A stretch of 64,000 nt of DNA from Rodentibacter myodis (lineage in GTDB: Bacteria > Pseudomonadota > Gammaproteobacteria > Enterobacterales > Pasteurellaceae), in contig NZ_MLHQ01000010.1 of NCBI RefSeq assembly GCF_001999305.1, forward strand, positions 143,507 to 207,506, written 5' to 3'. The notes under the pieces were generated by a model, which ran no database searches, had not been told where the DNA came from, and worked only from the letters and a program-made list of their open reading frames with translations. The translations under genes were made by a program, and so were the position numbers. Numbering within the stretch: the first letter of the stretch is position 1; each line of letters opens with the position of its first letter. Shown here piece after piece: positions 52,725 to 62,271 of the stretch.

Positions 52725-53666
52725 TTATTTTAATTGCGCCACAAATTCTTCCATATTTTGCGTCACTTTTTGCACCAATGTGGTAACCGCACTGTCGCTT
52801 GCCCAAGCAATATGTGGTGTGATAATCAAATTCGGCATTGTTTTTGCCGCAAGAATTAACGCATTGTCTTTTTCCGGTGGCTCTTTACTCATTACATCCA
52901 ATGCAGCACCTGCCAGATGACCGCTTTTTAAAGCCTCAAGTAAAGCATTTTCATCCACCAAAGGCCCACGCCCCGTATTAATCAAAAATGCCCCTTTTTT
53001 CATTTGTGACAGGGTTTCTGAATTGATTAAATTTTTCGTGGTTTCCGTTAGTGGACAATGTAAGGTAACAATATCCGCCTGTTTTAATACGTCTGCAAAA
53101 GGCGTATAACCTTCACGGCAAGTTGTGGCATCTTTATGTTCGGCATAAAGCACTTTCATCCCGATAGCTTCAGCCAATCGCCCGACTTCCGTCCCTAAGC
53201 AACCTTTGCCAAATACCCCTAAAGTCGCTCCCCGTACATCGGTAATCGGATAATCAAAATAACAAAATTGCGGACAATCTGCCCATTTCGCCATCGTTTG
53301 ATCACACAACCAGCCGGCAAGACTGTGTTTTAACGAGAAAATTAATCCCAACACGTGTTCCGGCACGGTCACACCGGAATAACCGGTTACATTTTTTACT
53401 GCCACACCCAATTCTTTTGCAGCAACAAGATCCACGTTATTCGTTCCCGTTGCGGTAATGGCGATGAGTTTAAGTTTTGGTAGCTGTTCCAATGTGTTGC
53501 GATCAAAAACCACTTTACTGGTAATCACAATCTCTGCATCTTTTGCACGTTCAATGGTTTGTTGTGCAGAAGTGTGTTCATATTCAATCCATTCGTGAGC
53601 AAAATTCGGGCGAGGAATTGGAATGTGTTTTGGAATGGCGGTGCTGTCTAAAAATACGATTTTCAT
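52725..53666 (-). CDS. D-2-hydroxyacid dehydrogenase (HprA-like)
   Basis: A 313-residue NAD-dependent dehydrogenase of the D-isomer family. The Rossmann motif is GATLGVFGKGCLGTEVGRLA; the usual second Gly position is Lys-Gly here. Catalytic Arg lies in FLINTGRGPLVDENALL, and the His in IITPHIAWAS. Close relatives are annotated glycerate or hydroxypyruvate dehydrogenase; the substrate is not decided by sequence. It is one base upstream of lolC and 84 bp downstream of kdsA, beyond a USS-pair terminator. Confidence 0.85.
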   Translation of the reverse strand: MKIVFLDSTAIPKHIPIPRPNFAHEWIEYEHTSAQQTIERAKDAEIVITSKVVFDRNTLEQLPKLKLIAITATGTNNVDLVAAKELGVAVKNVTGYSGVTVPEHVLGLIFSLKHSLAGWLCDQTMAKWADCPQFCYFDYPITDVRGATLGVFGKGCLGTEVGRLAEAIGMKVLYAEHKDATTCREGYTPFADVLKQADIVTLHCPLTETTKNLINSETLSQMKKGAFLINTGRGPLVDENALLEALKSGHLAGAALDVMSKEPPEKDNALILAAKTMPNLIITPHIAWASDSAVTTLVQKVTQNMEEFVAQLK

Positions 53667-53704
53667 TGTGTTCTCCTTTTCGTTTTAAAAAACTTGTAAT
53701 GTTA

Positions 53705-53748
53705 AAAAGTGCGGTCAAAAATTTTTTAATTTTCAACCGCACTTTTCC
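53705..53748 (-). terminator. Terminator of kdsA built from an inverted USS pair
   Basis: AAAAAGTGCGGTCAAAAATT pairs with AATTTTCAACCGCACTTTT, one base before the kdsA stop coordinate. Read leftward it is followed by T residues. Confidence 0.75.
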
Positions 53749-53749
53749 G

Positions 53750-54619
<870 letters not shown>

Positions 54620-55426
54620 TTACTGAAGAAAATGGCGATCTTGATCAATTTCGCCTTTGAGTTCTAAAAGTTGGGTGCGGATGAGTGCCGATGTAGGATC
54701 TTGAGGACAGTTATCAACAAAATATTCCAAATCTTTCAAGGCAGCAGGATACGCCCCCATTTGTGCCAATACAAATCCACGATCACGAATATGATAAGGA
54801 TCATCAGACTTTAAAATAAGTAAATATTCTATGTAACGAAATGCCATATCATTATGTTCTTCACGAATCAGCGCGTTTTTGGCAAGCTGTTCAAAACGCG
54901 AATAAAGCAAATTCAAATCCGCCCGTTCAAGTTCTTCCTGTTGAATTTTCGCGCCAAAACCAAAAGCACCTTCATAAAGTTGCTGTAATTTTTCTTGGGA
55001 AATATCCTGACCGTTCCAAGGATCAATAAAAATAACCTTATCTTCAATTTCCGCCCGCAAAATCAGTTGGGTTGGAAAATTTACCGGATAAATCGGCAAA
55101 TCTAAGGCATCAGCAAGATAAAGTACGATTGCGCCAAGGGTAACCGGCATTCCTTCACGATATTCAAATACATAAGGCAAATAAAGGTTACGGGCGTAAA
55201 AATAATTGTCGGGACTACAATGGAATGCCCAATCCTCATAAACCAATTTCAGCAAATGACGAATACGCTTTTCCAGCGTCCATTCCAAAGAAATTTCTCG
55301 GCGAGCCTTACGCACAAAATGCCCCATTTTGGCACGAAATTGCGTTTCTAATTCGCCGCCATCATCAGAAACCGCAAGATAAAAACTGACAAATTGATCG
55401 TATAACCCACGTCTGTAATATTTCAT
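54620..55426 (-). CDS. SirB1 family protein (transglutaminase-like and TPR)
   Basis: A 268-residue protein of the SirB1 family. The N-terminal half has the transglutaminase-like fold found in this family (YREGMPVTLGAIVLYLADAL, VNFPTQLILRAEIEDKVIFI, DPWNGQDIS). The C-terminal half is TPR-like (YHIRDRGFVLAQMGAYPAAL). Its function is uncertain. I start at ATG 55426, which overlaps the prmC stop (TAATG), four codons inside the longest frame. Widely conserved next to prmC and kdsA. Confidence 0.85.
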   Translation of the reverse strand: MKYYRRGLYDQFVSFYLAVSDDGGELETQFRAKMGHFVRKARREISLEWTLEKRIRHLLKLVYEDWAFHCSPDNYFYARNLYLPYVFEYREGMPVTLGAIVLYLADALDLPIYPVNFPTQLILRAEIEDKVIFIDPWNGQDISQEKLQQLYEGAFGFGAKIQQEELERADLNLLYSRFEQLAKNALIREEHNDMAFRYIEYLLILKSDDPYHIRDRGFVLAQMGAYPAALKDLEYFVDNCPQDPTSALIRTQLLELKGEIDQDRHFLQ

Positions 55427-56304
55427 TATTTTTTCCAAAAACCGAATGTAATGCGTTCATTGTCGCCATAATCACGCAAGGTTGCAATATTTTCCCAATA
55501 ATTTGCCTGAAAAATTGACCGCACTTTTTCGCCTTGCTGCCAGCTGTGTTCAACAAGCAGACAACCACCTTTTATTAAATAATGCGGTGCCTGTTCAATA
55601 ATATGACGTAAATCGGCATAGCCTTGCTCGGAAGCAACCAGTGCGGATGAAGGCTCAAACCGCACATCACCTTGAGCCAAATGCACATCTTTTTCATCAA
55701 TATAAGGCGGATTGCTGACAATCAAATCAAATTGTCCTTCTACCTTATCAAACCACTTGCTTTGAAAAAAACTCACATTCAAGCGATTTTTTTCTGCGTT
55801 CGATTTTGCAAGATCAACGGCTTGATGAATTAAATCTACCCCGATAATTTCCAATGAAATTTGTTGTTTTTCACAAATCGGTGCAAGCTCGGAAGACAAA
55901 GCTAAAGCGATTGCCCCTGTGCCGGTGCCAAGATCTAAAATCTTAAAGTGCGGTGGATTTTTTTGGAGTTGTTCTATCGCTATCGCCAAAGCCTTTTCCA
56001 CTAAAATTTCAGTATCGGGACGTGGAATCAAAGTCTCTTTCGACACATTCAACGGCAATGACCAAAACTCTTTTTCCCCCAGAATATAGGCAACGGGTTC
56101 GCCTTTTATTCGGCGTGCCAAAAGTGCGGTTAAATTTGACCGCACTTTTTCATCTATTTCGGTCTCATCAAATGCAAGGATCTGCGTGCGGGATTTTCCG
56201 CTGGCATATTGCAATAACACCAAGGCATCAAGTTTGCCGTTCTCCTTTGGATTGGCTTCATTGAGCCTCGTAGTAGCTTGTAGCAACCATTGTCGATAAT
56301 TCAT
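55426..56304 (-). CDS. prmC: Release factor glutamine methyltransferase
   Basis: A 292-residue enzyme that methylates the Gln of the GGQ motif in release factors. Cofactor motif: FKILDLGTGTGAIALALSSE. Substrate motif: NPPY in FDLIVSNPPYIDEKDVHLAQ. The linker between the N-terminal helical domain and the catalytic domain contains an inverted USS pair inside the coding sequence (about 56,119-56,150), read as EKVRSNLTALLARR. Its substrate gene prfA lies 1 kb upstream on the same strand. Confidence 0.94.
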   Translation of the reverse strand: MNYRQWLLQATTRLNEANPKENGKLDALVLLQYASGKSRTQILAFDETEIDEKVRSNLTALLARRIKGEPVAYILGEKEFWSLPLNVSKETLIPRPDTEILVEKALAIAIEQLQKNPPHFKILDLGTGTGAIALALSSELAPICEKQQISLEIIGVDLIHQAVDLAKSNAEKNRLNVSFFQSKWFDKVEGQFDLIVSNPPYIDEKDVHLAQGDVRFEPSSALVASEQGYADLRHIIEQAPHYLIKGGCLLVEHSWQQGEKVRSIFQANYWENIATLRDYGDNERITFGFWKK

Positions 56305-56306
56305 TA

Positions 56307-56735
56307 TTACTCGTCTTTTACCACGACAGAGCCAATCAGCAAATCCGTTAAAGAACGGCGATCATCACGCACAAGCGCCACAATGCCACTGATGATGATT
56401 AAAAATCCTGTCCACGCAAACAAAAGATCGATCACTTCACGTCCAATATATTTGCCCAATGTGATTGGATGCTGTGTGTTGTAATCAAATACCCGTAGCC
56501 CCAACCAACGTTTGGCAATCGTCTGCCCGTAGGTTTTCATAAAATAAATCTGTAATGCCACATACAAAATGGTGAATAGCAAACCACCAAAATCCCCCAA
56601 AACAAAACCAATGCCGGGGATAAGCCAAAGAAGCAGCCCATTGATCATACTCGCAAGCCAGCGTTTGAACCGACCGGCAGGAATTAAAGCAGAAGAATCT
56701 GTGAAATCACTATCATGTTGATTTTCAATTAACAT
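56307..56735 (-). CDS. RDD family membrane protein
   Basis: A 142-residue protein with the RDD domain: RFKRWLASMINGLLLWLIPG at the start. Three membrane helices follow (ending LFAWTGFLIIISGIVALVRD), with RRSLTDLLIGSVVV at the end. The Arg-Asp-Asp pattern of the family is only partly kept (RFKR at the first position; VRDDRRSLTD near the end). Some members take part in ion exchange; this one is uncharacterised. It lies between prfA and prmC, two bases before the prmC start. Confidence 0.8.
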   Translation of the reverse strand: MLIENQHDSDFTDSSALIPAGRFKRWLASMINGLLLWLIPGIGFVLGDFGGLLFTILYVALQIYFMKTYGQTIAKRWLGLRVFDYNTQHPITLGKYIGREVIDLLFAWTGFLIIISGIVALVRDDRRSLTDLLIGSVVVKDE

Positions 56736-56754
56736 TTTATTTTCTCCGAAAGTT

Positions 56755-56778
56755 AAAAAGCATCCACCGAGGGATGCT
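56755..56778 (-). terminator. Terminator of prfA
   Basis: On the minus strand GCATCCCTCGGTGGATGC forms a hairpin followed by five T, eight bases after the prfA stop and before the RDD gene. Confidence 0.75.
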
Positions 56779-56785
56779 CCAAAGA

Positions 56786-57868
56786 TTAATTTTGTTCAGA
56801 CAACGCAGCCAGCTGATCTGCCTGATATTCGGTAATAATTGGCTGAATTAATTCATCAATTTTACCGTTCATCACTTCGTCCAAACGGTAAATGGTTAAA
56901 TTGATACGGTGATCCGTCACTCGACCTTGCGGATAATTATAAGTGCGGATTTTGTCGGAACGATCGCCTGAACCTAATAAGTTACGGCGCATATCCGTTT
57001 GTTCTGCGGCTTGGCGTTCTTGCTCCGCTTGAACAATGCGTGAGGCAAGTACAGACATCGCTTTCGCTTTATTTTTATGTTGTGAACGTTCGTCCTGACA
57101 CTCCACCACGATCCCCGTTGGGATATGGGTGATACGCACCGCAGAATCCGTAGTATTGACGTGCTGACCGCCTGCACCGGACGAACGATAGGTATCAATA
57201 CGTAAATCCGCCGGATTGATTTCCGGCATTTCGGACTCCGGCAATTCCGGCATTACGGCAACCGTACAAGCAGAGGTGTGAATACGCCCTTGAGATTCGG
57301 TTTTCGGCACACGTTGCACGCGATGACCGCCCGATTCAAATTTTAGCTGACCGTAAACGCCTTCTCCGCTCACTTTTACGATCACTTCTTTATAGCCGCC
57401 CTGCTCGCTTTCGTTCGCACTGAGCATTTCCACACGCCAGCGTTTACTTTCCGCATAACGGCTGTACATTCGGAATAAATCACCGGCAAAAATCCCCGCT
57501 TCATCACCGCCTGTTCCCGCACGGATTTCTAAATAGCAGTTATATTCATCGTTTGGATCTTTCGGCAACAAAAGAATTTGAAGTTGTTGTTCCACTTCTT
57601 CAATTTCCGCTTTGGATTCTTCAATTTCCATTTGCGCCATTTCTTTCATTTCAGGATCGTCCAACAACATCTCCGCTTCTTCAATATTACTATTGAGTTG
57701 CGTCCATCGGTTAAAGCATTTCACCACTTCTTCAAGTTGGGCATATTCTTTGGAATAGGCACGGAATTTATCCTGATCACTGATTACGGAAGCATCGCCC
57801 AGCAAGGCTTCCAATTCTTCATAACGTTCTTTTAAACTTTCAAGTTTTGCAATAATGGAATCTTTCAT
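56786..57868 (-). CDS. prfA: Peptide chain release factor 1
   Basis: A 360-residue class I release factor for UAA and UAG. The catalytic GGQ loop is in [20 protein letters not shown], the site methylated by Prm[41 protein letters not shown] and [20 protein letters not shown] are standard. A functional RF1 means UAG is read as stop in this cell, which matters for the amber-interrupted phage genes. Full length and intact. Confidence 0.97.
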   Translation of the reverse strand: MKDSIIAKLESLKERYEELEALLGDASVISDQDKFRAYSKEYAQLEEVVKCFNRWTQLNSNIEEAEMLLDDPEMKEMAQMEIEESKAEIEEVEQQLQILLLPKDPNDEYNCYLEIRAGTGGDEAGIFAGDLFRMYSRYAESKRWRVEMLSANESEQGGYKEVIVKVSGEGVYGQLKFESGGHRVQRVPKTESQGRIHTSACTVAVMPELPESEMPEINPADLRIDTYRSSGAGGQHVNTTDSAVRITHIPTGIVVECQDERSQHKNKAKAMSVLASRIVQAEQERQAAEQTDMRRNLLGSGDRSDKIRTYNYPQGRVTDHRINLTIYRLDEVMNGKIDELIQPIITEYQADQLAALSEQN

Positions 57869-57890
57869 CTTTTTCTATCTGCTCGGCAAA

Positions 57891-57917
57891 AATAAAATCG
57901 GCGTATTCTAGCCGATT
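57891..57917 (-). terminator. Terminator after the EpmC gene
   Basis: AAAATCGGC and GCCGATTTT pair around GTATTCTA, with T residues following on the minus strand, between the EpmC stop and the prfA start. It lies about 50 bp beyond the gene. Confidence 0.6.
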
Positions 57918-57965
57918 TTAGGGAAAATTGACAGTGCGGAAAACACGCCGAAAATTGACCGCACT

Positions 57966-58502
57966 TTAAATGCGGGTTACATCAAATTTATCTAAATCAA
58001 TACGATCTTCCGTGCCGTAAAAATTTGCCAAGGCTTTACGCAACGTTTCCGCACGCTTTGGCAGCCCTTTTTCGGCATAAATCTTTACTTGTTCATACAC
58101 GGCTAATTTAAAAGGTTGGGTATCGCCCGGATTACCGTTTAAATTATCTGCACTGGCAAAATAACGAAAGCCTGCCGCCGTGGCTAAAATCCATTCTAAG
58201 GCTTGGGGCTTGATTTCAACTTTTTCAAAATCCCGTTGGCGTGCTTCAGAACGTCCATCCGGCTCATACCAATAACCAAAATCTTCCAACTTTCGGCGTT
58301 CCTTCCCCGCCACCAACCAATGTGCAATTTCGTGCAAGGCACTGCTATAAAAGCCACGGGCAAAATAAATAGCGTGATAAGGGACATCCTCATTTGCCGG
58401 AATATAAATCGGTTCTTCGCCGCCTTTCACCAGACGGGTGTTGTATTCCTGTTCAAAACATTGATTAAAAATGGCAATAATATCTTCTAATTTGTGTTCC
58501 AT
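57966..58502 (-). CDS. epmC: Elongation factor P hydroxylase (EpmC/YfcM)
   Basis: A 178-residue protein of the EpmC (YfcM) family, which hydroxylates the beta-lysylated Lys of EF-P. The metal-binding HExxH-type motif is in YSSALHEIAHWLVAGKERRK. FGYWYEPDGRSEARQRDFEK and ALEWILATAAGFRYFASADN are family marks. It lies between dinB and prfA on the minus strand and has its own terminator. Confidence 0.88.
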   Translation of the reverse strand: MEHKLEDIIAIFNQCFEQEYNTRLVKGGEEPIYIPANEDVPYHAIYFARGFYSSALHEIAHWLVAGKERRKLEDFGYWYEPDGRSEARQRDFEKVEIKPQALEWILATAAGFRYFASADNLNGNPGDTQPFKLAVYEQVKIYAEKGLPKRAETLRKALANFYGTEDRIDLDKFDVTRI

Positions 58503-58541
58503 AATCTCTCCAAATACTGATGTGATAAGCGGTGAATTATA

Positions 58542-59609
58542 TCACCAAAGGGTCATTTGCTCTTGCTTATTTTCTTCCGGAAGATTTACGTGTAGCCCTA
58601 CCAAACGCACGCTTCGCCCTTGGCTGCGTTGCCAAATTTGCAAAAGTAATTGCTGAAAACTTGCCAAGGAAAAAGACAAACCGGTCTTTTCTAATGTAGT
58701 CACTTGAAAATCTTCAAATTTGAGTTTCACGCCTATTTTACGAAAAGCAGATAAAGGGAGATTTGGTACGGTACGTTCAAGACGGCGAAGTAATTCCGCA
58801 TACAAATTATCCAATAAGGCAATCCCCTCCTCCACTTGCCGAATATTCTCTGCGAGAGTACGCTCAACGCCGACAGATTTTCGCTCCCGATGGGGCTGCA
58901 CTGCACGTGGATCAATGCCGTGGCTGAAATCCCAAATACGTTTTCCCATTTTGCCAAATTGGTTCAATAAAATAGACTGATCAATTCGCTGCACATCGGC
59001 ACAGGTTTCCAACTCCATTTCTGATAAACGTTGCGAGGTGACTCTTCCCACGCCGGGAATTTTTTTCAAAGCGAGTTTTTTAACAAAATCATCGACTTCA
59101 TTTGGTTTAATCACAAATTGTCCGTTGGGTTTATTCATATCCGAGGCAATTTTGGCAAGAAATTTTAAGGGTGCTACGCCTGCCGATGAGGTAAGTTTAA
59201 GTTCATCAAAAATAGTCTGACGAATTTCTTGGGCAATCCAAGTAGCCGATCCCGAACACTTTTGGCAATCTGTCACATCTAAATAGGCTTCGTCTAAAGA
59301 AAGGGGTTCGATAATATCGGTATAACGATGAAAGATTTGATGAATTTGCGCAGAAACCTGTTTATACAACGCCATATTCACCGGCACGAGGATCAAATTA
59401 GGGCATTTTTTCACAGCTTGTGCCGTTGGCATCGCACTATGCAACCCAAATTTTCGTGCCTCATAATTACAGGTTGTCAATACACCACGCTGGCGTGAAC
59501 TACCACCTACGGCAACGGGCTTGCCTGCCAATGAAGGATTTTCACGAATTTCTACCGAGGCATAAAAACAATCCATATCAATATGAATAATTTTTCGGGT
59601 AAAAGGCAT
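58542..59609 (-). CDS. dinB: DNA polymerase IV
   Basis: A 355-residue Y-family translesion polymerase. Catalytic acids lie in IIHIDMDCFYASVEIRENPS (first Asp) and SLDEAYLDVTDCQKCSGSAT (Asp-Glu). Helix-hairpin-helix KIPGVGRVTSQRLSEMELET and the little-finger domain (ERTVPNLPLSAFRKIGVKLK) are present. The C-terminus is EENKQEQMTLW, which resembles a beta-clamp-binding tail (QxxL-like). A LexA box lies 55 bp upstream. Confidence 0.95.
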   Translation of the reverse strand: MPFTRKIIHIDMDCFYASVEIRENPSLAGKPVAVGGSSRQRGVLTTCNYEARKFGLHSAMPTAQAVKKCPNLILVPVNMALYKQVSAQIHQIFHRYTDIIEPLSLDEAYLDVTDCQKCSGSATWIAQEIRQTIFDELKLTSSAGVAPLKFLAKIASDMNKPNGQFVIKPNEVDDFVKKLALKKIPGVGRVTSQRLSEMELETCADVQRIDQSILLNQFGKMGKRIWDFSHGIDPRAVQPHRERKSVGVERTLAENIRQVEEGIALLDNLYAELLRRLERTVPNLPLSAFRKIGVKLKFEDFQVTTLEKTGLSFSLASFQQLLLQIWQRSQGRSVRLVGLHVNLPEENKQEQMTLW

Positions 59610-59663
59610 AGCTGAAAAGTGCGGTTAAAAATGAAGGCATTTAGTATAACCACAAACAAAACA

Positions 59664-59679
59664 CTGTTCAAGCATACAG
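59664..59679 (-). promoter_or_regulatory. LexA (SOS) box of dinB
   Basis: CTGTTCAAGCATACAG fits the LexA consensus CTGT-N8-ACAG exactly. On the minus strand it is flanked as AACTGTATGCTTGAACAGTG, 55 bp before the dinB ATG. It is well placed to repress dinB until DNA damage. Confidence 0.75.
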
Positions 59680-59685
59680 TTAAAA

Positions 59686-59713
59686 ATAAAGCCTGTACAA
59701 AGACAGGCTTTAT
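59686..59713 (-). terminator. Terminator of the exported-protein gene
   Basis: AATAAAGCCTGT and ACAGGCTTTATT pair around ACAAAG, 12 bp after the stop of the gene at 59725, with T residues following on the minus strand. Confidence 0.8.
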
Positions 59714-59724
59714 TCAAAAACAGA

Positions 59725-60213
59725 TTATTTACTCTCCCGAAGCTCTTTTTTATCGCTAAATCGAATAATACGATCGACAGGATAAACATCAATTTTAGCT
59801 TGGGTATCCATAAAAATAGGTCTGAATTTTTCTTGAATTTGCACAAAAGGCACTTGTAAATTAATCGCTAAGGATTTGCCCGGCATTAAAGGGGAGGCAA
59901 GATCAATTTTCATCTCTTGACTATGTACCACCTCACGATTATTCACATAAACACTTAACCAATCAATGCCTGAAATAGGCTTGTTCCCCACATTGGAAAT
60001 CGCATATTTAAACACGGCAAGTGCTTGCCCGTTACTATCTACATTTAACTGACGACTTTCAACATTAATTGAGATAGTTTGATTCAGTGAAGCCATTTCC
60101 GCACTCTTATTAGATGCTGTTTTTGGTACTTCTTTATTTGACGCCGCCGATACATTGAACGCTAAAAAAAATATACCCACAAAAATAGCAATGAGAGATG
60201 TTAAATTTTTCAT
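59725..60213 (-). CDS. Exported protein of unknown function
   Basis: A 162-residue protein with a cleavable signal (KNLTSLIAIFVGIFFLAFNV, ending about SAA-SN). The mature domain is beta-rich (ISINVESRQLNVDSNGQALA, VFKYAISNVGNKPISGIDWL, LMPGKSLAINLQVPFVQI), which suggests a periplasmic immunoglobulin-like fold. I do not recognise the family. It is monocistronic, between dinB and the tmRNA gene, with its own terminator. Confidence 0.75.
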   Translation of the reverse strand: MKNLTSLIAIFVGIFFLAFNVSAASNKEVPKTASNKSAEMASLNQTISINVESRQLNVDSNGQALAVFKYAISNVGNKPISGIDWLSVYVNNREVVHSQEMKIDLASPLMPGKSLAINLQVPFVQIQEKFRPIFMDTQAKIDVYPVDRIIRFSDKKELRESK

Positions 60214-60321
60214 TTTATTTTTCCTTTTGATAAAAACGGGCAGATTCTAACCCAATAAAAAGCCTGAATAAATAGATTCTTTTATTTGCCGTTTTTTTTT
60301 GATACACTTACGCCCAAATTT

Positions 60322-60686
60322 GGGGCTGATTCTGGATTCGACGGGATTAGCGAAGCCCAAGGTGCACGTCGAGGTGCGGTAGGCCTCGTAAACAAACCGC
60401 AAAAAAATAGTCGCAAACGACGAACAATACGCTTTAGCAGCTTAATAACCTGCATTTAGCCTTCGCGCCCCAGCTTCCGCTCGTAAGACGGGGAGTTCGC
60501 GGAGTCAAACCAAAACGAGATCGTGTGGATGCCGCCGTTTGAGGATCGAAGCATTAAATTAAATCAAACTAGCTTAAATTTAGCGTGTCTGTCCGCATAT
60601 TTAAGTGAAATTAAAGACCGACTAAACGTGTAGTACTGAAGGTAGAGTAATTTCGGACGCGGGTTCAACTCCCGCCAGCTCCACCA
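60322..60686 (+). ncRNA. ssrA: Transfer-messenger RNA (tmRNA)
   Basis: The 365-base gene starts GGGGCTGATTCTGGATTCGA and ends GGTTCAACTCCCGCCAGCTC plus CACCA, which pair as the tRNA-like acceptor and T arm. The tag frame (60413-60445) reads ANDEQYALAA followed by TAA, the tag I know for Haemophilus. It rescues stalled ribosomes and marks the peptide for proteolysis. The 3' end, a common integration site for mobile elements, is intact and unoccupied. Confidence 0.96.
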
Positions 60687-60720
60687 AATTTAAATCCAAC
60701 ACAATCCAATAAGAACCGAT

Positions 60721-60757
60721 AAAGCCTTGAAAATACTGACTTCAAGGCTTTTTTATT
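60721..60757 (+). terminator. Terminator of ssrA
   Basis: AAAGCCTTGAA and TTCAAGGCTTT pair around a short loop and are followed by T residues, 35 bp after the tmRNA 3' end. Confidence 0.85.
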
Positions 60758-60885
60758 GTCCAATGCGAGACAATGAGATATTACTGAATTCTTGAGTTTT
60801 AGTTATATAGAGAAAAATCAGTGCTTTTGTGGAAAAATTTAGGGGGATTGGTGGAAAACTCTAAGTAAATTAACCGCACTTTATC

Positions 60886-60903
60886 GAGGGGAAAACACCC
60901 CTC
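60886..60903 (+). promoter_or_regulatory. Hairpin in the rnf leader region
   Basis: GAGGGG and CCCCTC pair around AAAACA, about 90 bp before rnfA. There is no T run. The 60,758-60,994 gap should hold the rnf promoter, but I cannot fix it. A USS overlaps the start of the hairpin region (60,872-60,882). Confidence 0.3.
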
Positions 60904-60964
60904 TCCGCCCCAAAATTTCCTATTGTTCTCTTGGGCATAAATAGGGATAATAACGCCCCTGTAA

Positions 60965-61573
<609 letters not shown>

Positions 61574-61588
61574 CGCCAATTAAATCTT

Positions 61589-61681
61589 ATGTTCTATCTT
61601 TTAACCGCAATGGCAATCACCCTATTGATTTTATTTATCGGGCTTTATCAAAAATTTTTCGGAAAAATAAAGAAACAATGA
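61589..61681 (+). CDS. Tiny membrane ORF between rnfA and rnfB
   Basis: A 30-residue [23 protein letters not shown] followed by [10 protein letters not shown]: one membrane helix and a basic tail. It starts 15 bp after rnfA, and its stop overlaps the rnfB start in the form ATGA, the arrangement of translationally coupled genes. It fills a 104-bp gap that is otherwise unexplained in a tight operon. It could be a small subunit or assembly peptide of the Rnf complex, or simply a device to hand ribosomes to rnfB. No ribosome binding site is obvious. Confidence 0.5.
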   Translation: MFYLLTAMAITLLILFIGLYQKFFGKIKKQ

Positions 61682-62271
61682 CAACGCTCCTCATCGTAAT
61701 CACCTTGCTCGCCTTAATTTTTGGTGCGATTTTAGGTTTTGCTTCCTTAAAACTCAAAGTAGAAGCCGATCCTATCGTGGAAAAAATTGATGCCGTATTG
61801 CCACAAAGCCAATGTGGTCAGTGTGGTTATCCCGGCTGCAAACCTTATGCCGAAGCCATTGCCAATGGCGATCAAATCACTAAATGCGTTCCCGGCGGTC
61901 AACCAACGGTTGTCAAAATCGCAGAAATTTTAGGTGTTGATGTACCGGCGATGGAAGGTGTGGAAGAACCGGTCGAAATGGTCGCCTTTATTGATGAAAA
62001 TATGTGTATTGGCTGCACCAAGTGTATTCAAGCCTGTCCGGTGGATGCCATTATCGGAACAAACAAAGCAATGCATACCATTATTCCCGATCTTTGCACC
62101 GGCTGTGAACTTTGTGTCGCCCCTTGTCCAACCGACTGTATTTCGATGATTGCGGTGAAAAAAGAGATTGAAAGCTGGGATTGGAAATTTGATGAAAAAT
62201 TAATTATTCCGGTGGTGAATATAACGGATACCAATAAAAAATCGACAGTATTCAAAGGCGTGGAGGAATAA
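61678..62271 (+). CDS. rnfB: Rnf electron transport complex subunit B
   Basis: A 197-residue iron-sulphur protein. An N-terminal membrane helix ([20 protein letters not shown]) is followed by a 4Fe-4S domain ([20 protein letters not shown] plus a later Cys). Two ferredoxin clusters follow ([15 protein letters not shown] and [15 protein letters not shown]). It passes electrons within the Rnf complex. It ends directly before the rnfC start and overlaps the tiny ORF upstream. Confidence 0.95.
   Translation: MTTLLIVITLLALIFGAILGFASLKLKVEADPIVEKIDAVLPQSQCGQCGYPGCKPYAEAIANGDQITKCVPGGQPTVVKIAEILGVDVPAMEGVEEPVEMVAFIDENMCIGCTKCIQACPVDAIIGTNKAMHTIIPDLCTGCELCVAPCPTDCISMIAVKKEIESWDWKFDEKLIIPVVNITDTNKKSTVFKGVEE

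Noticed and set aside
60686..60720. Integration scar at the tmRNA 3' end
   Set aside because: The 3' end is followed directly by its terminator and then the rnf region; no duplicated tmRNA end or integrase is seen.
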